From: Paraburkholderia ginsengiterrae
GTDB lineage: Bacteria > Pseudomonadota > Gammaproteobacteria > Burkholderiales > Burkholderiaceae
Length of the DNA: 42,030 bases
Reading direction: 5' to 3'
NCBI RefSeq assembly: GCF_001645125.1
Contig: NZ_LXKA01000345.1
Span: 1 to 42,030, forward strand
Each line of letters starts with the position of its first letter. Position 1 is the stretch's first letter. Below are positions 1 through 8,374 of this stretch, one piece after another. Made by a program: the position numbers and the translations under genes. The notes under the pieces are model-generated. The model was not told the origin of the DNA and made no database searches. It worked only from the letters and a program-made list of their open reading frames with translations.

Positions 1-142
1 ACCCAGGGTTAACCCATTATTTTCCGCGCTCCAAACCAAATACAGTTCCAACATACCACCTGACCCCAAACGCAAGGCCACCTCCGGCGAGGGAGGGCCC
101 AGCGGTGTTTCCTCAGTTCCACGAACTCAAAGGAGATGACAG

Positions 143-1600
143 ATGGAAATCCGCGACCCCTCCCCCGGCCTCTACAACGAAGATCTCGCGCCCGCCAGGC
201 AGCGCAACTGGGGGGCTTTCAGCATCTTCAACGTCTGGACCTCGGACGTGCACAGTCTCTGGGGCTACTACCTCGCCGCCAGTCTGTTCTTGCTGTGCGG
301 CAGCTTCGTCAACTTCCTGCTGGCCATCGGGCTCGGCTCGCTGGTGATCTTCGCGCTCATGAATCTGATCGGCTACGCGGGCGAAAAGACCGGCGTGCCT
401 TACCCGGTTCTGGCGCGCGCCTCGTTCGGCGTGTGGGGCGCCAACCTGGCCGCGCTGGTGCGCGCCGTGGTGGCCTGCTTCTGGTACGGCGCGCAGACGG
501 CTGCCGCGTCGGGTGCGATGGTCGCGCTGCTGATCCGCAGCGACGGCCTGATGGCGTTCCACAAAGGCACGCATTGGCTCGGCCACTCAGGGCTGGAGGT
601 GATCTGCTACGTGATCATCTGGGCGCTGCAGTTGCTCATCATCCAGAAGGGTATGGAGACGGTGCGCAAATTCCAGGACTGGGCCGGTCCCGCAGTGTGG
701 GTCGCCATGCTGATCCTCGCGATCGGCCTGTGCGTCAAAGCCGGCGGCTTCTCGTTCAGTCACGGCATACCGATGAACGTGCTGCTCGAGAAGACCAGCG
801 ACGCCGGCGTCAGCGGCGAGCCGGGCTCGTTCTGGGCGCTGATGGCCGTGGGCGCGACGTGGATCACATACTTCGCGGCGCTCTATCTGAACTTTTGCGA
901 CTTCTCGCGCTACGCGAAGAACCGTAGCGCTGTGAAGAAAGGCAATCTATGGGGCCTGCCCGTCAATCTGATCGCATTCTCGCTGGTCGCGGGCGTCACT
1001 ACCATTGCCGGTTTCAAGGTGTACGGCGAAGTGCTGCTTCACCCCGACCAGATCTCGGCCAAGTTCGACAGCTGGCTGCTGGCATTCATCGCGGCGCTGA
1101 CCTTCGCCGTTGCCACGCTGGGCATTAACGTGGTGGCCAATTTCGTGTCGGCCGCGTTCGACATCTCGAACACGTTCCCCAGGATGATCAGCTTCAAGAA
1201 GGGCGGCTATATCGCCGCGGCCATCGCGCTGGTGCTCTACCCGTTCGCGCCGTGGGAAGGCAACGCCGCGCACTTCGTCAACGCCATCGGCGCCACGATG
1301 GGCCCGCTGCTGGGGATCATTCTGGTGGATTACTACCTGGTGGCCAAGGGCAACATCAACGTCGCGGCGCTCTACCAGGAGCATGGCGAGTACCGCTACG
1401 AAGGCGGCTGGAATGTCAACGCGCTGGTCTCCGCAGCGGTGGGAAGCGTGTTCTCCACCTTCCTGCCCAATTTCACCAGCCTGTTGCCGGCCTGGTGGAA
1501 TACCTATGGCTGGTTCTTCGGCGTGGTGATCGGCGGCGGCATGTACCTGATCATGGCGACGCTGCGGCCGCGTGCCGCGATTGCGCCGACCCGCGCCTGA
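143..1600 (+). CDS. NCS1-family nucleobase/allantoin/hydantoin permease
   Basis: An inner-membrane symporter of the nucleobase:cation symporter-1 family, which imports purines, pyrimidines, allantoin or hydantoins with Na+ or H+. The 485-residue length and about twelve hydrophobic segments fit the family. The N-terminus carries the family's typical soluble lead-in followed by NWGAFSIFNVWTSDVHS, and later FCDFSRYAKNRSAVKKG matches the conserved loop after TM6. The ATG at 143 is preceded by AAAGGAGA at good spacing. It is a single gene with no catabolic partner beside it, so the substrate cannot be assigned. The family call is firm and the substrate is unknown. Confidence 0.92.
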   Translation: MEIRDPSPGLYNEDLAPARQRNWGAFSIFNVWTSDVHSLWGYYLAASLFLLCGSFVNFLLAIGLGSLVIFALMNLIGYAGEKTGVPYPVLARASFGVWGANLAALVRAVVACFWYGAQTAAASGAMVALLIRSDGLMAFHKGTHWLGHSGLEVICYVIIWALQLLIIQKGMETVRKFQDWAGPAVWVAMLILAIGLCVKAGGFSFSHGIPMNVLLEKTSDAGVSGEPGSFWALMAVGATWITYFAALYLNFCDFSRYAKNRSAVKKGNLWGLPVNLIAFSLVAGVTTIAGFKVYGEVLLHPDQISAKFDSWLLAFIAALTFAVATLGINVVANFVSAAFDISNTFPRMISFKKGGYIAAAIALVLYPFAPWEGNAAHFVNAIGATMGPLLGIILVDYYLVAKGNINVAALYQEHGEYRYEGGWNVNALVSAAVGSVFSTFLPNFTSLLPAWWNTYGWFFGVVIGGGMYLIMATLRPRAAIAPTRA

Positions 1601-1681
1601 GGGTTTTCCTGGGGAGAAGTAGGGCAACAATGCCGAGGGTGGTCATGCTAGGATTTCCCGCAGACAACTTCGGAGACTGCT

Positions 1682-2065
1682 ATGCCGTTCATCTGCGAAA
1701 ACGTTGAATGTCGCGCTGTGCTGGCCCGCGGACAGGTCAGACCCGCTCGCGAAGACGCAGGGTGGTGCTTCTACTGCTCGGACTGCAAAACGAGGAACGC
1801 GTTGAAGGATATTGGCGCGCCGGGTGGTCCTATCGACTTGGTTCAGCCGGAGCGATCCGATCTCCCGCACAAAGTGGTCGCGACTGCACGGCCGTTGGAA
1901 GACGGCAGGTATGCGGCACAGTTGCGCGTACAACGAGCGCTCGGCGTGAGGGGGACGTACGCGGTGGAAGAGCATTGGGATGAACTCGGCGTGTTCCCCG
2001 ATGCGCATGAAGCCGTCGCGCATGCGAAGTCCATCGCGGCGGACTGGTTGCAGCAGCACGCATAG
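1682..2065 (+). CDS. Small Cys-rich protein, possible zinc ribbon
   Basis: I do not recognise the family of this 127-residue soluble protein. The first 35 residues contain five cysteines (C5, C10, C29, C32, C35) in a CX4C...CX2CX2C arrangement, which suggests a small metal-binding or ribbon module. The remainder is mixed alpha/beta, with FPDAHEAVAHAKSIAADWL as a C-terminal helix. The ATG at 1682 has CGGAG seven bases upstream. It converges with the deaminase-fold gene at 2158-2622, and a large hairpin lies between them. A role as partner or immunity protein of that gene is conceivable from position alone, but nothing in the sequence shows it. Confidence 0.7.
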   Translation: MPFICENVECRAVLARGQVRPAREDAGWCFYCSDCKTRNALKDIGAPGGPIDLVQPERSDLPHKVVATARPLEDGRYAAQLRVQRALGVRGTYAVEEHWDELGVFPDAHEAVAHAKSIAADWLQQHA

Positions 2066-2104
2066 TCGCACGGGGCGCGCTGCATTCGGCCGCGCGCATC
2101 GTAT

Positions 2105-2143
2105 GCGGATCTTGACGGCCGGTCCACGGCCGCTAAGATCCGC
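2105..2143. terminator. Hairpin between convergent genes
   Basis: GCGGATCTT at 2105-2113 pairs perfectly with AAGATCCGC at 2135-2143, and an inner CGGCCG/CGGCCG pair extends the stem. There is no T run on either side, so it could act as a bidirectional transcript-end hairpin rather than a canonical Rho-independent terminator. It sits between two convergent genes. Confidence 0.55.
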
Positions 2144-2157
2144 GTAACAACCGGTGC

Positions 2158-2622
2158 CTACTTTTTCACCTTTGCCCCCAGTGCGGGAAATTGGCCCGGA
2201 TCGTTAATGTTCAGCGGGGCAGCGGGTTGGGCTGGGCCTTTTATCTGTTGCAAAGCCGCTTCGGAAAGTCTGTAGCGACTCCCTCCCCAGATAGGGGACA
2301 GCCATTCGCAACAATTCCCGCAAGGCTTCCACAGTAGGTACCCGCCATCGCTGCTAGCCGGGGAGAATTGAAATTTTTCCCAGTCCACGTTTCCGGGGGT
2401 AAGTCGCGTGAGCACAAGCGACAGAGCGTGGGCTTCCGCGCAAGCGAAAGCGCTCCGGGTAGGGAACACCTTATTCAGCCCCAGCATGTAGCTATGGAGC
2501 CGATTAGATGCCAACTGAATCGGAGTGGCGACGTCAACTGGGCCTCGAACTGACGCATTGTCGCCCGACTCTTCAATGTTGCCGTGTGTCGCGTCTGGAT
2601 AATGGCAAGTCACTGTTGGCAT
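2158..2622 (-). CDS. Stand-alone deaminase-fold protein (CAE...PCxxC), YwqJ/toxin-deaminase-like
   Basis: This 154-residue protein carries the zinc-site signature of the cytidine-deaminase-like fold: CAEAHALS at residues 61-68 (Cys as first ligand, Glu63 as proton shuttle) and PCGNC at 100-104 (the other two Cys ligands). The CAExxALS form is typical of the YwqJ-like and related deaminase domains found at the C-terminus of polymorphic toxins. Here there is no signal peptide, no delivery domain and no adjoining toxin gene. I chose the ATG at 2622 because GGAG lies nine bases upstream; an upstream GTG at 2637 would add five residues. A 22-nt element starting 71 bases upstream of this ATG recurs before the gene at 38690-39262. 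The substrate (free nucleoside, nucleic acid or other) cannot be told. Confidence 0.65.
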   Translation of the reverse strand: MPTVTCHYPDATHGNIEESGDNASVRGPVDVATPIQLASNRLHSYMLGLNKVFPTRSAFACAEAHALSLVLTRLTPGNVDWEKFQFSPASSDGGYLLWKPCGNCCEWLSPIWGGSRYRLSEAALQQIKGPAQPAAPLNINDPGQFPALGAKVKK

Positions 2623-2684
2623 AGTTCGCATCTCCACGTAGTCAAATTGCGCATCGTTCGGAACAAGCTGCGAACCTGTACTTT

Positions 2685-2714
2685 ATGGGGCTAGCGTTCC
2701 CCAACCGTTTCCCA
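2685..2714 (-). repeat. Copy 1 of a shared upstream element
   Basis: Positions 2693-2714 match 39322-39343 exactly over 22 bases, and 28 of 30 positions match over 2685-2714. Read on the minus strand, towards the deaminase-fold gene, it contains GGGAAACG and GGGGAACG as direct repeats 11 bases apart, one helical turn. In both copies an A/T-rich stretch containing TAAA follows within about 15 bases. This fits a shared promoter or regulator site, though a recombination footprint is also possible. Confidence 0.6.
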
Positions 2715-2887
2715 CGGCCTACGCCGGCATGACGCGCTCACGGCGATTGCAAACCGTAGCAGCCAGCCGAAACGAAAAAACGCCAATCTTCCGACGAATT
2801 GCCTCTTACCGACCGGTTACTTTCGGACACACTTCGTTGCGAATCGGGATCCGCGCGCCATCTACAATCCGCGCACGGAGGCAAATC

Positions 2888-3073
2888 ATGATCAGAATTT
2901 TGTGTGCAGTTGCGCTTGCGGCCGGCCTGTCCGGCTGCATTGTCGCTCCGCCGTACGCCTACGCACCTGCGCCGGCCTACGGATATGGTTACGCGCCTGG
3001 ATACTACGCGGCGCCAGCCGTCGATGTCGGCATCGGTATCGGCGGATATTACGGGCACGGCTGGCGGCGATAG
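2888..3073 (+). CDS. Small Tyr/Gly/Pro-rich lipoprotein
   Basis: A 61-residue predicted lipoprotein. The signal MIRILCAVALAAGLSGC ends in the lipobox LSGC (Cys17), and the mature part is rich in Tyr, Ala, Pro and Gly and ends in YYGHGWRR. I place the start at the ATG at 2888, with GGAGG eight bases upstream; the frame is open further back to 2729 but that part has no protein-like character. TACAAT at 2863-2868 is a possible -10 element. Small envelope lipoproteins of this composition are common in Burkholderiales and have no known function. Confidence 0.75.
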   Translation: MIRILCAVALAAGLSGCIVAPPYAYAPAPAYGYGYAPGYYAAPAVDVGIGIGGYYGHGWRR

Positions 3074-3208
3074 TTTCGTTGCGGCACCGGCTCCGCTGAC
3101 GAACGTGTCGCGCGAGCCGGATACAGGCAGGGCAGTCTTTTTTGACGGTTCCAATCCATTGCCCTAAATGGGGCGTTTTCAGTTGAGAACCGAAGGCTCA
3201 GCGCTGCA

Positions 3209-3904
3209 ATGAACAGTTTCGATACAGCAATCCAGATATTCCTGACGCACAACGCTTTCCATTCGGAAGCAATCAATCACGCGATAAGGGTGATAGCGGG
3301 CCAGGCCATCTTCAAAGGCCTCGTCCTGATACCCGTCTTGTGGTGGATGTGGTTCAAACCGGGACCGCGTAGTGAGAGGACGCGCGAGATGATCATCGCG
3401 ACGGTTGCAAGCGGTCTTCTGTCGCTTGCGAGCGGCAGGCTTCTCGCCTATTGCTTGCCGTTCCGGCAGAGGCCGCTCTACAACCCGGATCTGGGCCTCA
3501 ATTTCCCCTCTGTCGGCCTGCATGACGCCGTTGTGCGCACGTGGAGTTCTTTTCCCAGCGATCACGCGATGCTATGGATGTCGATTGCGACAGGTATCTT
3601 TCTTGTCTCACGACGCGTTGGCGCGCTCGCGCTGTTGTACACAGCGATCTTCATTTGCTTGCCGCGGGTGTACCTTGGTTTGCATTATCCGACTGACGTT
3701 CTCGCGGGAGCGGCCATCGGCGTCGCGATCACGTGGATCGCGACGCGTGATTTTTTCCGCACACGTTTCGCGGGACCGATCCTGCGATGGATGAACGGTT
3801 ATCCGGGCCCCGGCTATACGCTCGCGTTTCTGTTGGCTTTTGAGCTGATCACTCAGTTCGACGAAGTGTTCCTGTTCGTCAGGGCCGGTTGGAAGGCGTT
3901 GTAA
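3209..3904 (+). CDS. PAP2-family membrane phosphatase (undecaprenyl-diphosphatase-like)
   Basis: A 231-residue integral membrane protein with the phosphatidic-acid phosphatase type 2 signature: FRQRP (R86-P89), SFPSDHA (S114-A120, His119) and PRVYLGLHYPTD (R153, H159, D163). These build the phosphohistidine active site facing the periplasm. The Lys usual at the start of the first motif appears to be replaced by Arg. BcrC-type members recycle undecaprenyl pyrophosphate; others act on phospholipids. No clear ribosome site precedes the ATG. The gene converges with the SDR gene and ends at a strong hairpin. Family firm, lipid substrate open. Confidence 0.85.
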   Translation: MNSFDTAIQIFLTHNAFHSEAINHAIRVIAGQAIFKGLVLIPVLWWMWFKPGPRSERTREMIIATVASGLLSLASGRLLAYCLPFRQRPLYNPDLGLNFPSVGLHDAVVRTWSSFPSDHAMLWMSIATGIFLVSRRVGALALLYTAIFICLPRVYLGLHYPTDVLAGAAIGVAITWIATRDFFRTRFAGPILRWMNGYPGPGYTLAFLLAFELITQFDEVFLFVRAGWKAL

Positions 3905-3913
3905 GTACACAAG

Positions 3914-3937
3914 TGATCGGCCAGGAACGGCCGATCA
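3914..3937. terminator. Bidirectional hairpin between PAP2 and SDR genes
   Basis: TGATCGGCC (3914-3922) and GGCCGATCA (3929-3937) form a perfect 9-bp stem with a 6-base loop in the 42-base gap between convergent genes. An overlapping alternative stem pairs AAGTGATCG at 3911 with CGATCACTT at 3944-3952. Confidence 0.7.
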
Positions 3938-3946
3938 ATGTCTCGA

Positions 3947-4720
3947 TCACTTGGTCGTATAACCGCCGTTGATCAGAATGGTCTGCCCGGTAATCCACCA
4001 TCCGTCGCTGACCAGATGGCGGATGAAAGGCACCACATCCTCGATATCGGTTAGTCCAGTCGTGGAGAACGGCGAGAGCGCCGCGGCGGTCTTGTGGTAA
4101 GCCACCGCGTCCGCCCCTTCGGCGGGATAGAAGAACGGCGTGTCCATGGGCCCGGGGCCGATAGCCGTGACGGAGATGCCGCGCGCGCCGAATTCCTTGG
4201 CCGCCGCGCGCGTGAAATGCTCGACCGGTGCTTTGGTGCCCGCATAGGCAGCGTAAAACGGTGTGAATGCGCCGAGCAGCGACGTGACTAGCGTGACGAT
4301 CTTGCCATTGTCGTTGACGTGCTTGCCTGCCTCTTTAAGAAAGAAGAACGCCGACTTTGAATTCACCGCCGTCATTTCATCGTATTCGGCCTCGGTGATG
4401 TCGACGAATGCCTTCTTCAACACTTTGCCTACCGTGTTGATGGCAATGTCGGGACGGCCGACCGCGGCGACGACATCCGAAAACAGTTTCTCTACCGCGC
4501 CGGCCGAGGTCAGATCGGCCTGGAACGCGACTGCCCTGGCACCGGCCGATTCGATCGCGGCAACGGTCTCGTCCGCTGCGGCCTTCGAGCTCGCGCTGTT
4601 GTAGTGAATCGCTACCGCCTTGGCGCCCTGAGCGGCGAGATCCCGTGCAATCAATCCACCGAGATTTTTCGCGCCGCCCGCAATGACGACGGTTTTGCCT
4701 TTGATGCTGTGGTTTGCCAT
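3947..4720 (-). CDS. Short-chain dehydrogenase/reductase
   Basis: A 257-residue classical SDR that should carry out NAD(P)-dependent oxidation or reduction of an alcohol or ketone. It has a variant nucleotide loop GGAKNLGG (residues 15-22), Ser147 in VTSLLG, and the catalytic pair Tyr159/Lys163 in YAGTK. PGPMDTPFF and the C-terminal GWWITGQTILINGGY are usual for the family. It is transcribed away from the LysR gene at 4910, with 189 bases and a perfect inverted repeat between them, so that LysR protein is its likely regulator. The substrate is unknown. Confidence 0.88.
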   Translation of the reverse strand: MANHSIKGKTVVIAGGAKNLGGLIARDLAAQGAKAVAIHYNSASSKAAADETVAAIESAGARAVAFQADLTSAGAVEKLFSDVVAAVGRPDIAINTVGKVLKKAFVDITEAEYDEMTAVNSKSAFFFLKEAGKHVNDNGKIVTLVTSLLGAFTPFYAAYAGTKAPVEHFTRAAAKEFGARGISVTAIGPGPMDTPFFYPAEGADAVAYHKTAAALSPFSTTGLTDIEDVVPFIRHLVSDGWWITGQTILINGGYTTK

Positions 4721-4805
4721 GGTTCATCCCCAGTGCCGAAGCCGCCCGATGCAGCCTCTCATCCTGTTGGATGATATATTCCAGAAAAGCCGTGTAAATC
4801 TGCTG

Positions 4806-4828
4806 TTTCTGACATCACTGGTCAGAAA
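4806..4828. promoter_or_regulatory. Inverted-repeat operator in the SDR/LysR intergenic region
   Basis: TTTCTGAC (4806-4813) and GTCAGAAA (4821-4828) are perfect 8-bp arms around a 7-base spacer, placed 86 bases from the SDR start and 82 from the LysR start. Symmetry, spacing and position suit the site of a dimeric regulator. Confidence 0.55.
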
Positions 4829-4909
4829 AGTCGAACAGTGGCAAGGCGTTTCTCGCGCAGAAAGCTCAGTGCAACGTTGAGCAGCGCGCTCGTGCAGGTG
4901 GGAGCAAAC

Positions 4910-5899
4910 GTGGATCGTATCGACCTGTTTCGCGTCTTCGCGCGCGTTGTCGAGTGCGCGAATTTCACGCGCGCGGCGGACACGCTCGGCTTGCCGCGCT
5001 CGTCGGTATCCGCGGCGATCCTGGAGCTGGAGGGCCGGATCGGTGCCCGTTTGCTGCATCGGACCACGCGTAAGGTGTCGCCGACCCAGGACGGCACCGC
5101 GCTCTATGAGCGCTGCCTGCGCCTGATCGCGGACGTCGAGGAAACCGAGAACCTGTTCCGGCAGACCTCGGTGGGACCGAGCGGCGTGTTGCGCATCGAC
5201 GTGCCAAGCCGGATAGGCCGGCTGATTATTGCCCCCGCGCTGCCCGAATTCCTTGCCACCTATCCGAAAATCGACATTACGCTCGGCATGACGGATCGCG
5301 CGATCGACCTTGTCGAAGAACGCGCCGACTGCGTGCTGCGCATAGGCAAGCCGCACGATTCCGGCATGATCGCGCGTCCCATTGGCAATCTGCCGCTGAT
5401 CAATGTTGCGAGTCCTGTCTATTTATCCCGTCACGGTACGCCTCGCCGGCCCGGCGATATGGCAACGCATCAGGTCGTTCAGTACGCGTCGCCATCGAGT
5501 GGGCGCGCCACGCCGTGGGAATGGCTCGACGGCGAGACGGTCAGAACGCTGACAACGCAAGGGCGCGTGAGCGTCAACAGCGCGGAGGCGTACATTGCAT
5601 GCTGCCTCGCGGGACTCGGCTTGATCCAGATTCCCGCTTATGACGTGCAGCAGCATATACGTTCTGGAGAACTGATCGAAGTGATGCCGGAATTCCGGGC
5701 CGCCCCTATGCCGATGAACCTGCTTTATCCACATCGGCAACATCTGTCGCGCAGGGTTCAGGTGTTCGCTGATTGGCTCGACGTACTGTTGAAAGGACAA
5801 CTCGGTTGTGAGCTTGGCGGCGCTAAAGAACGTGCCATTCAAGGCGGGTCAACCGAGCTGTTCGATGTTAGGAGCGGCAAGAAAAACGGTGGCCGGTAA
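4910..5899 (+). CDS. LysR-family regulator, divergent from the SDR gene
   Basis: A LysR-type regulator of the CrgA/AaeR-like group: N-terminal winged helix-turn-helix (FTRAADTLGLPRSSVSAAI) with LLHRTTRKVSPTQDG, then a periplasmic-binding-like effector domain. I place the start at the GTG at 4910, with GGGAG six bases upstream, giving 329 residues; an upstream ATG at 4838 would add 24 residues unlike the family. It probably controls the divergent SDR gene through the palindrome at 4806-4828. The effector is unknown. Confidence 0.88.
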   Translation: MDRIDLFRVFARVVECANFTRAADTLGLPRSSVSAAILELEGRIGARLLHRTTRKVSPTQDGTALYERCLRLIADVEETENLFRQTSVGPSGVLRIDVPSRIGRLIIAPALPEFLATYPKIDITLGMTDRAIDLVEERADCVLRIGKPHDSGMIARPIGNLPLINVASPVYLSRHGTPRRPGDMATHQVVQYASPSSGRATPWEWLDGETVRTLTTQGRVSVNSAEAYIACCLAGLGLIQIPAYDVQQHIRSGELIEVMPEFRAAPMPMNLLYPHRQHLSRRVQVFADWLDVLLKGQLGCELGGAKERAIQGGSTELFDVRSGKKNGGR

Positions 5900-5937
5900 C
5901 GTGGATCAAGCGTCAACCATGGGGCTGAAGCGTTGGC

Positions 5938-7155
5938 TCACAGCCACGTGCCGCCCTGACGTTCGTTCGGCTCCTGCGTGAGGGCGTCGAAATCATGAAT
6001 CCAGTCCAGATGATGCAGCACACTGTCGCGCGCTCCAAGGCGCGTGTTGCGCGCCTGCGCGGCCGGCCCGTCGGGCAGATGCAGCACGTCCGCGGCGGAG
6101 ATCGACGCGTACTGCACTTTGCGCGTGCGGCCCCGGCGCAAGCGCTCGTAGGATTCCTGTGCCTCGCGCCAATTGCCTGGACCGGCCTTGGCAAGCTGCT
6201 CGGCCAGCACGACAGCATCTTCGATCGACTGGTTCGCGCCCTGGCCGTGATGTGGCACCAGTGCATGTGCGGCATCGCCGATCAGCGTCACGCGGCCCTT
6301 GCTCCAGCGGCCGAGCGGAGGACGATGGAAGAGCCCCCAGCGCTGGCTGATCGGCACAGCCGTGATCATCTGCACCACGGCCGGGTGCCAGTCCTTGAAC
6401 AGGCGCAGTTGCTCGCCCTCGCTGGCCGGCATGACCCAGTCGCGCGACGGCCACGGCGATGGATGACGCTCAACCAGCAGGAAGTTCTGGTCGCCCTTGT
6501 CGCCGATCGGATAGTGCAGCAAATGGCCGTGTGGTCCGACCCAGAACTGGATGGTCTCGGGATCGGGCAGCAGGTTCATGCACTCGGCCGGCACCACGCC
6601 GCGAAAGCCTGAGCAGCCCGAGTATAGGACGTCGTCGTATCCAAGCATCCAGCGCCGCGTGATCGAGCGCGCTCCGTCGGCGCCGATCACCAGATCGGCT
6701 TCGATGCGCTCGCCGTTGTCGAACGCCAGGCTGACGCGATCTGGCAGTTGCGCGAGATCGACCAGCCGATGGCTGAGCTTGATGCGCTCGAGGCCGACCG
6801 CCTTCGACAGCACGGCCTGAAGATCCGCACGATGAACACCCCAGTACGAGCCGCCGAATTGCTCGCGGTAGCTGGGTACGCCGCGATGATCTCCGATGAC
6901 CGCGCCACTGCGGCCATCACGATAGATCAGGGCGGGGATGTCCGCGCACACTGTGTCGAACGCCGCGCGCAGTCCCATTTGCTCGTAGAAGCGCGTTGCG
7001 TTGGCCGACAGCGCGACGGCTGCCCCTACCTCGCGCAGCTCGTCGGTCTGCTCGTAGAGCGTCGCATCGATTCCGTGCTCTCGCAGTGCGAGCGCAAGCG
7101 TAAGGCCGCCGATGCCCGCACCGACGATGGCGATTTTCAGATCCATCTGCTTCAT
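5938..7155 (-). CDS. FAD-dependent aromatic monooxygenase (salicylate hydroxylase-like)
   Basis: A 405-residue single-component flavoprotein hydroxylase. It shows the Rossmann motif GAGIGG (residues 12-17), the DG motif in GADGARS, and the GD motif in LIGDAAHALVPHHGQG followed by the SIEDAVVLA helix, all in order. Such enzymes use NAD(P)H and O2 to hydroxylate salicylate, hydroxybenzoates or hydroxynicotinate. The ATG at 7155 has TGGAG eight bases upstream. The divergent regulator resembles NahR and a NahR-type box lies in the gap, which favours a salicylate-like inducer; the true substrate is not shown. No ring-cleavage gene is nearby, so the product must feed a pathway elsewhere. Confidence 0.85.
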   Translation of the reverse strand: MKQMDLKIAIVGAGIGGLTLALALREHGIDATLYEQTDELREVGAAVALSANATRFYEQMGLRAAFDTVCADIPALIYRDGRSGAVIGDHRGVPSYREQFGGSYWGVHRADLQAVLSKAVGLERIKLSHRLVDLAQLPDRVSLAFDNGERIEADLVIGADGARSITRRWMLGYDDVLYSGCSGFRGVVPAECMNLLPDPETIQFWVGPHGHLLHYPIGDKGDQNFLLVERHPSPWPSRDWVMPASEGEQLRLFKDWHPAVVQMITAVPISQRWGLFHRPPLGRWSKGRVTLIGDAAHALVPHHGQGANQSIEDAVVLAEQLAKAGPGNWREAQESYERLRRGRTRKVQYASISAADVLHLPDGPAAQARNTRLGARDSVLHHLDWIHDFDALTQEPNERQGGTWL

Positions 7156-7291
7156 GACTGTGTCTCCAATATCCAGGTTTATAGGTCTGGGCTGATGTGC
7201 TGTGCGCTAAGGTCATACCGAATGTGTGCGCTGTGTCTGTATTCTCAGTACCGGACGTTCATCCCGCAATAAAATGGAAGGAATCTGCTTC

Positions 7292-7306
7292 ATCACTGAT
7301 TTGAAT
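7292..7306 (-). promoter_or_regulatory. NahR-type box
   Basis: The minus strand reads ATTCA-AATCAG-TGAT, fitting the ATTCA-N6-TGAT core of the established NahR operator. It lies about 137 bases upstream of the monooxygenase start and 22 upstream of the LysR start. Confidence 0.45.
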
Positions 7307-7327
7307 GAGAGGGGCAACGCCAAAGAT

Positions 7328-8272
7328 ATGGAACTGAGCGATGTAGACCTCAACCTGCTGCTGCTTTTTCAACGGTTGATGCGGGAGCGGCGCGTGTCGA
7401 CCGTCGCCGAGCAGATGAACATGAGTCAGCCGGGCGTCAGCAATGCACTCGCCAAGCTGCGCCGCCGGCTCGGCGATCCGCTGTTCGTGCGCGGGCCGGG
7501 TGGTGTGGTGCCCACGCCGTTCGCGCTGCGTCTGGCCGAACCGGTTTCGCAGGCACTTGCGACGCTGCACGCTGCGCTCAATCCGTCGACCGGTTTCGAT
7601 CCGCTACTTGTCACGCGCACCATGACGATCGGCATGACCGATATCGGCGAGGTCGTATTCCTGCCTGCGTTGGTCGAACGCCTTTCGCAAGTGGCGCCGG
7701 GCATTGCACTCAATACCGTCCGCAACGCGAGCGTCAATTTGAGCGATGAGATGGCCGATGGCCGGGTCGATCTCGCCATAGGCTTGCTGCCGCAACTCAA
7801 GGGCGGCTTCTATCAGCGCCGGCTGTTCGATCAGCGGTATGTGTGCCTCTTCCGGCGCGGCCACCCGCTTGAAGACACACCGCTGACGCTCGCCGCCTGG
7901 CGCGAGGCCGGGCATCTGGTCGTGGTGTCGGCCGGCACGGGCCATGGGCAGGTAGACGAATGGCTCAAGCAGCGCGGCGTGCGGCGCAACGTGCGACTAA
8001 CGGTGCCGCACTTCATGAGCGTGGGTAACATCCTGCAACGCACCGATCTGATTGCCACGGTGCCGGAGCGACTCGCCATGCAGCTGGTCGCGCCGTTTTC
8101 GCTCAGTGTGCGCGCGTTGCCCATGACATTGCCCGCCGCGCCCATCCATCTGCTTTGGCACGCACGCGTGCACCAGGACGAAGGGAGCCGCTGGCTGCGC
8201 GGGGTGGTGATCGAACTGTTCGCGGACACGGCAACGCATGCGCGCAAAACGGGGTCTGTGAGAAAGAAGTAG
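7328..8272 (+). CDS. NahR-like LysR regulator
   Basis: A 314-residue LysR protein of the NahR/NodD branch: MELSDVDLNLLLLF, the helix-turn-helix MSQPGVSNALAKLRRRLGDP, then MTDIGEVVFLPAL, AGTGHGQVD and VPHFMSVGNILQRTDL, all close to the segments I know from NahR of naphthalene plasmids. NahR activates salicylate catabolism in response to salicylate. I choose the ATG at 7328 because it matches the NahR start; the frame is open to 7226. It faces away from the FAD monooxygenase and probably activates it. It converges with the membrane-protein gene at 8375. Confidence 0.88.
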   Translation: MELSDVDLNLLLLFQRLMRERRVSTVAEQMNMSQPGVSNALAKLRRRLGDPLFVRGPGGVVPTPFALRLAEPVSQALATLHAALNPSTGFDPLLVTRTMTIGMTDIGEVVFLPALVERLSQVAPGIALNTVRNASVNLSDEMADGRVDLAIGLLPQLKGGFYQRRLFDQRYVCLFRRGHPLEDTPLTLAAWREAGHLVVVSAGTGHGQVDEWLKQRGVRRNVRLTVPHFMSVGNILQRTDLIATVPERLAMQLVAPFSLSVRALPMTLPAAPIHLLWHARVHQDEGSRWLRGVVIELFADTATHARKTGSVRKK

Positions 8273-8374
8273 CGCTTGGTTCCGCGGAATCTCCGGGTTG
8301 CGGAATTGCTGTTTGGAATTAGCTCCGATCGAGCACGACATGGAAGACCGGAGCTGAAAGCGCACTCCGCGCCT

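Noticed and set aside
6-15. GGGTTAACCC palindrome at the left edge
   Set aside because: A 10-bp palindrome with no gene start nearby and truncated context; too little to call an operator.
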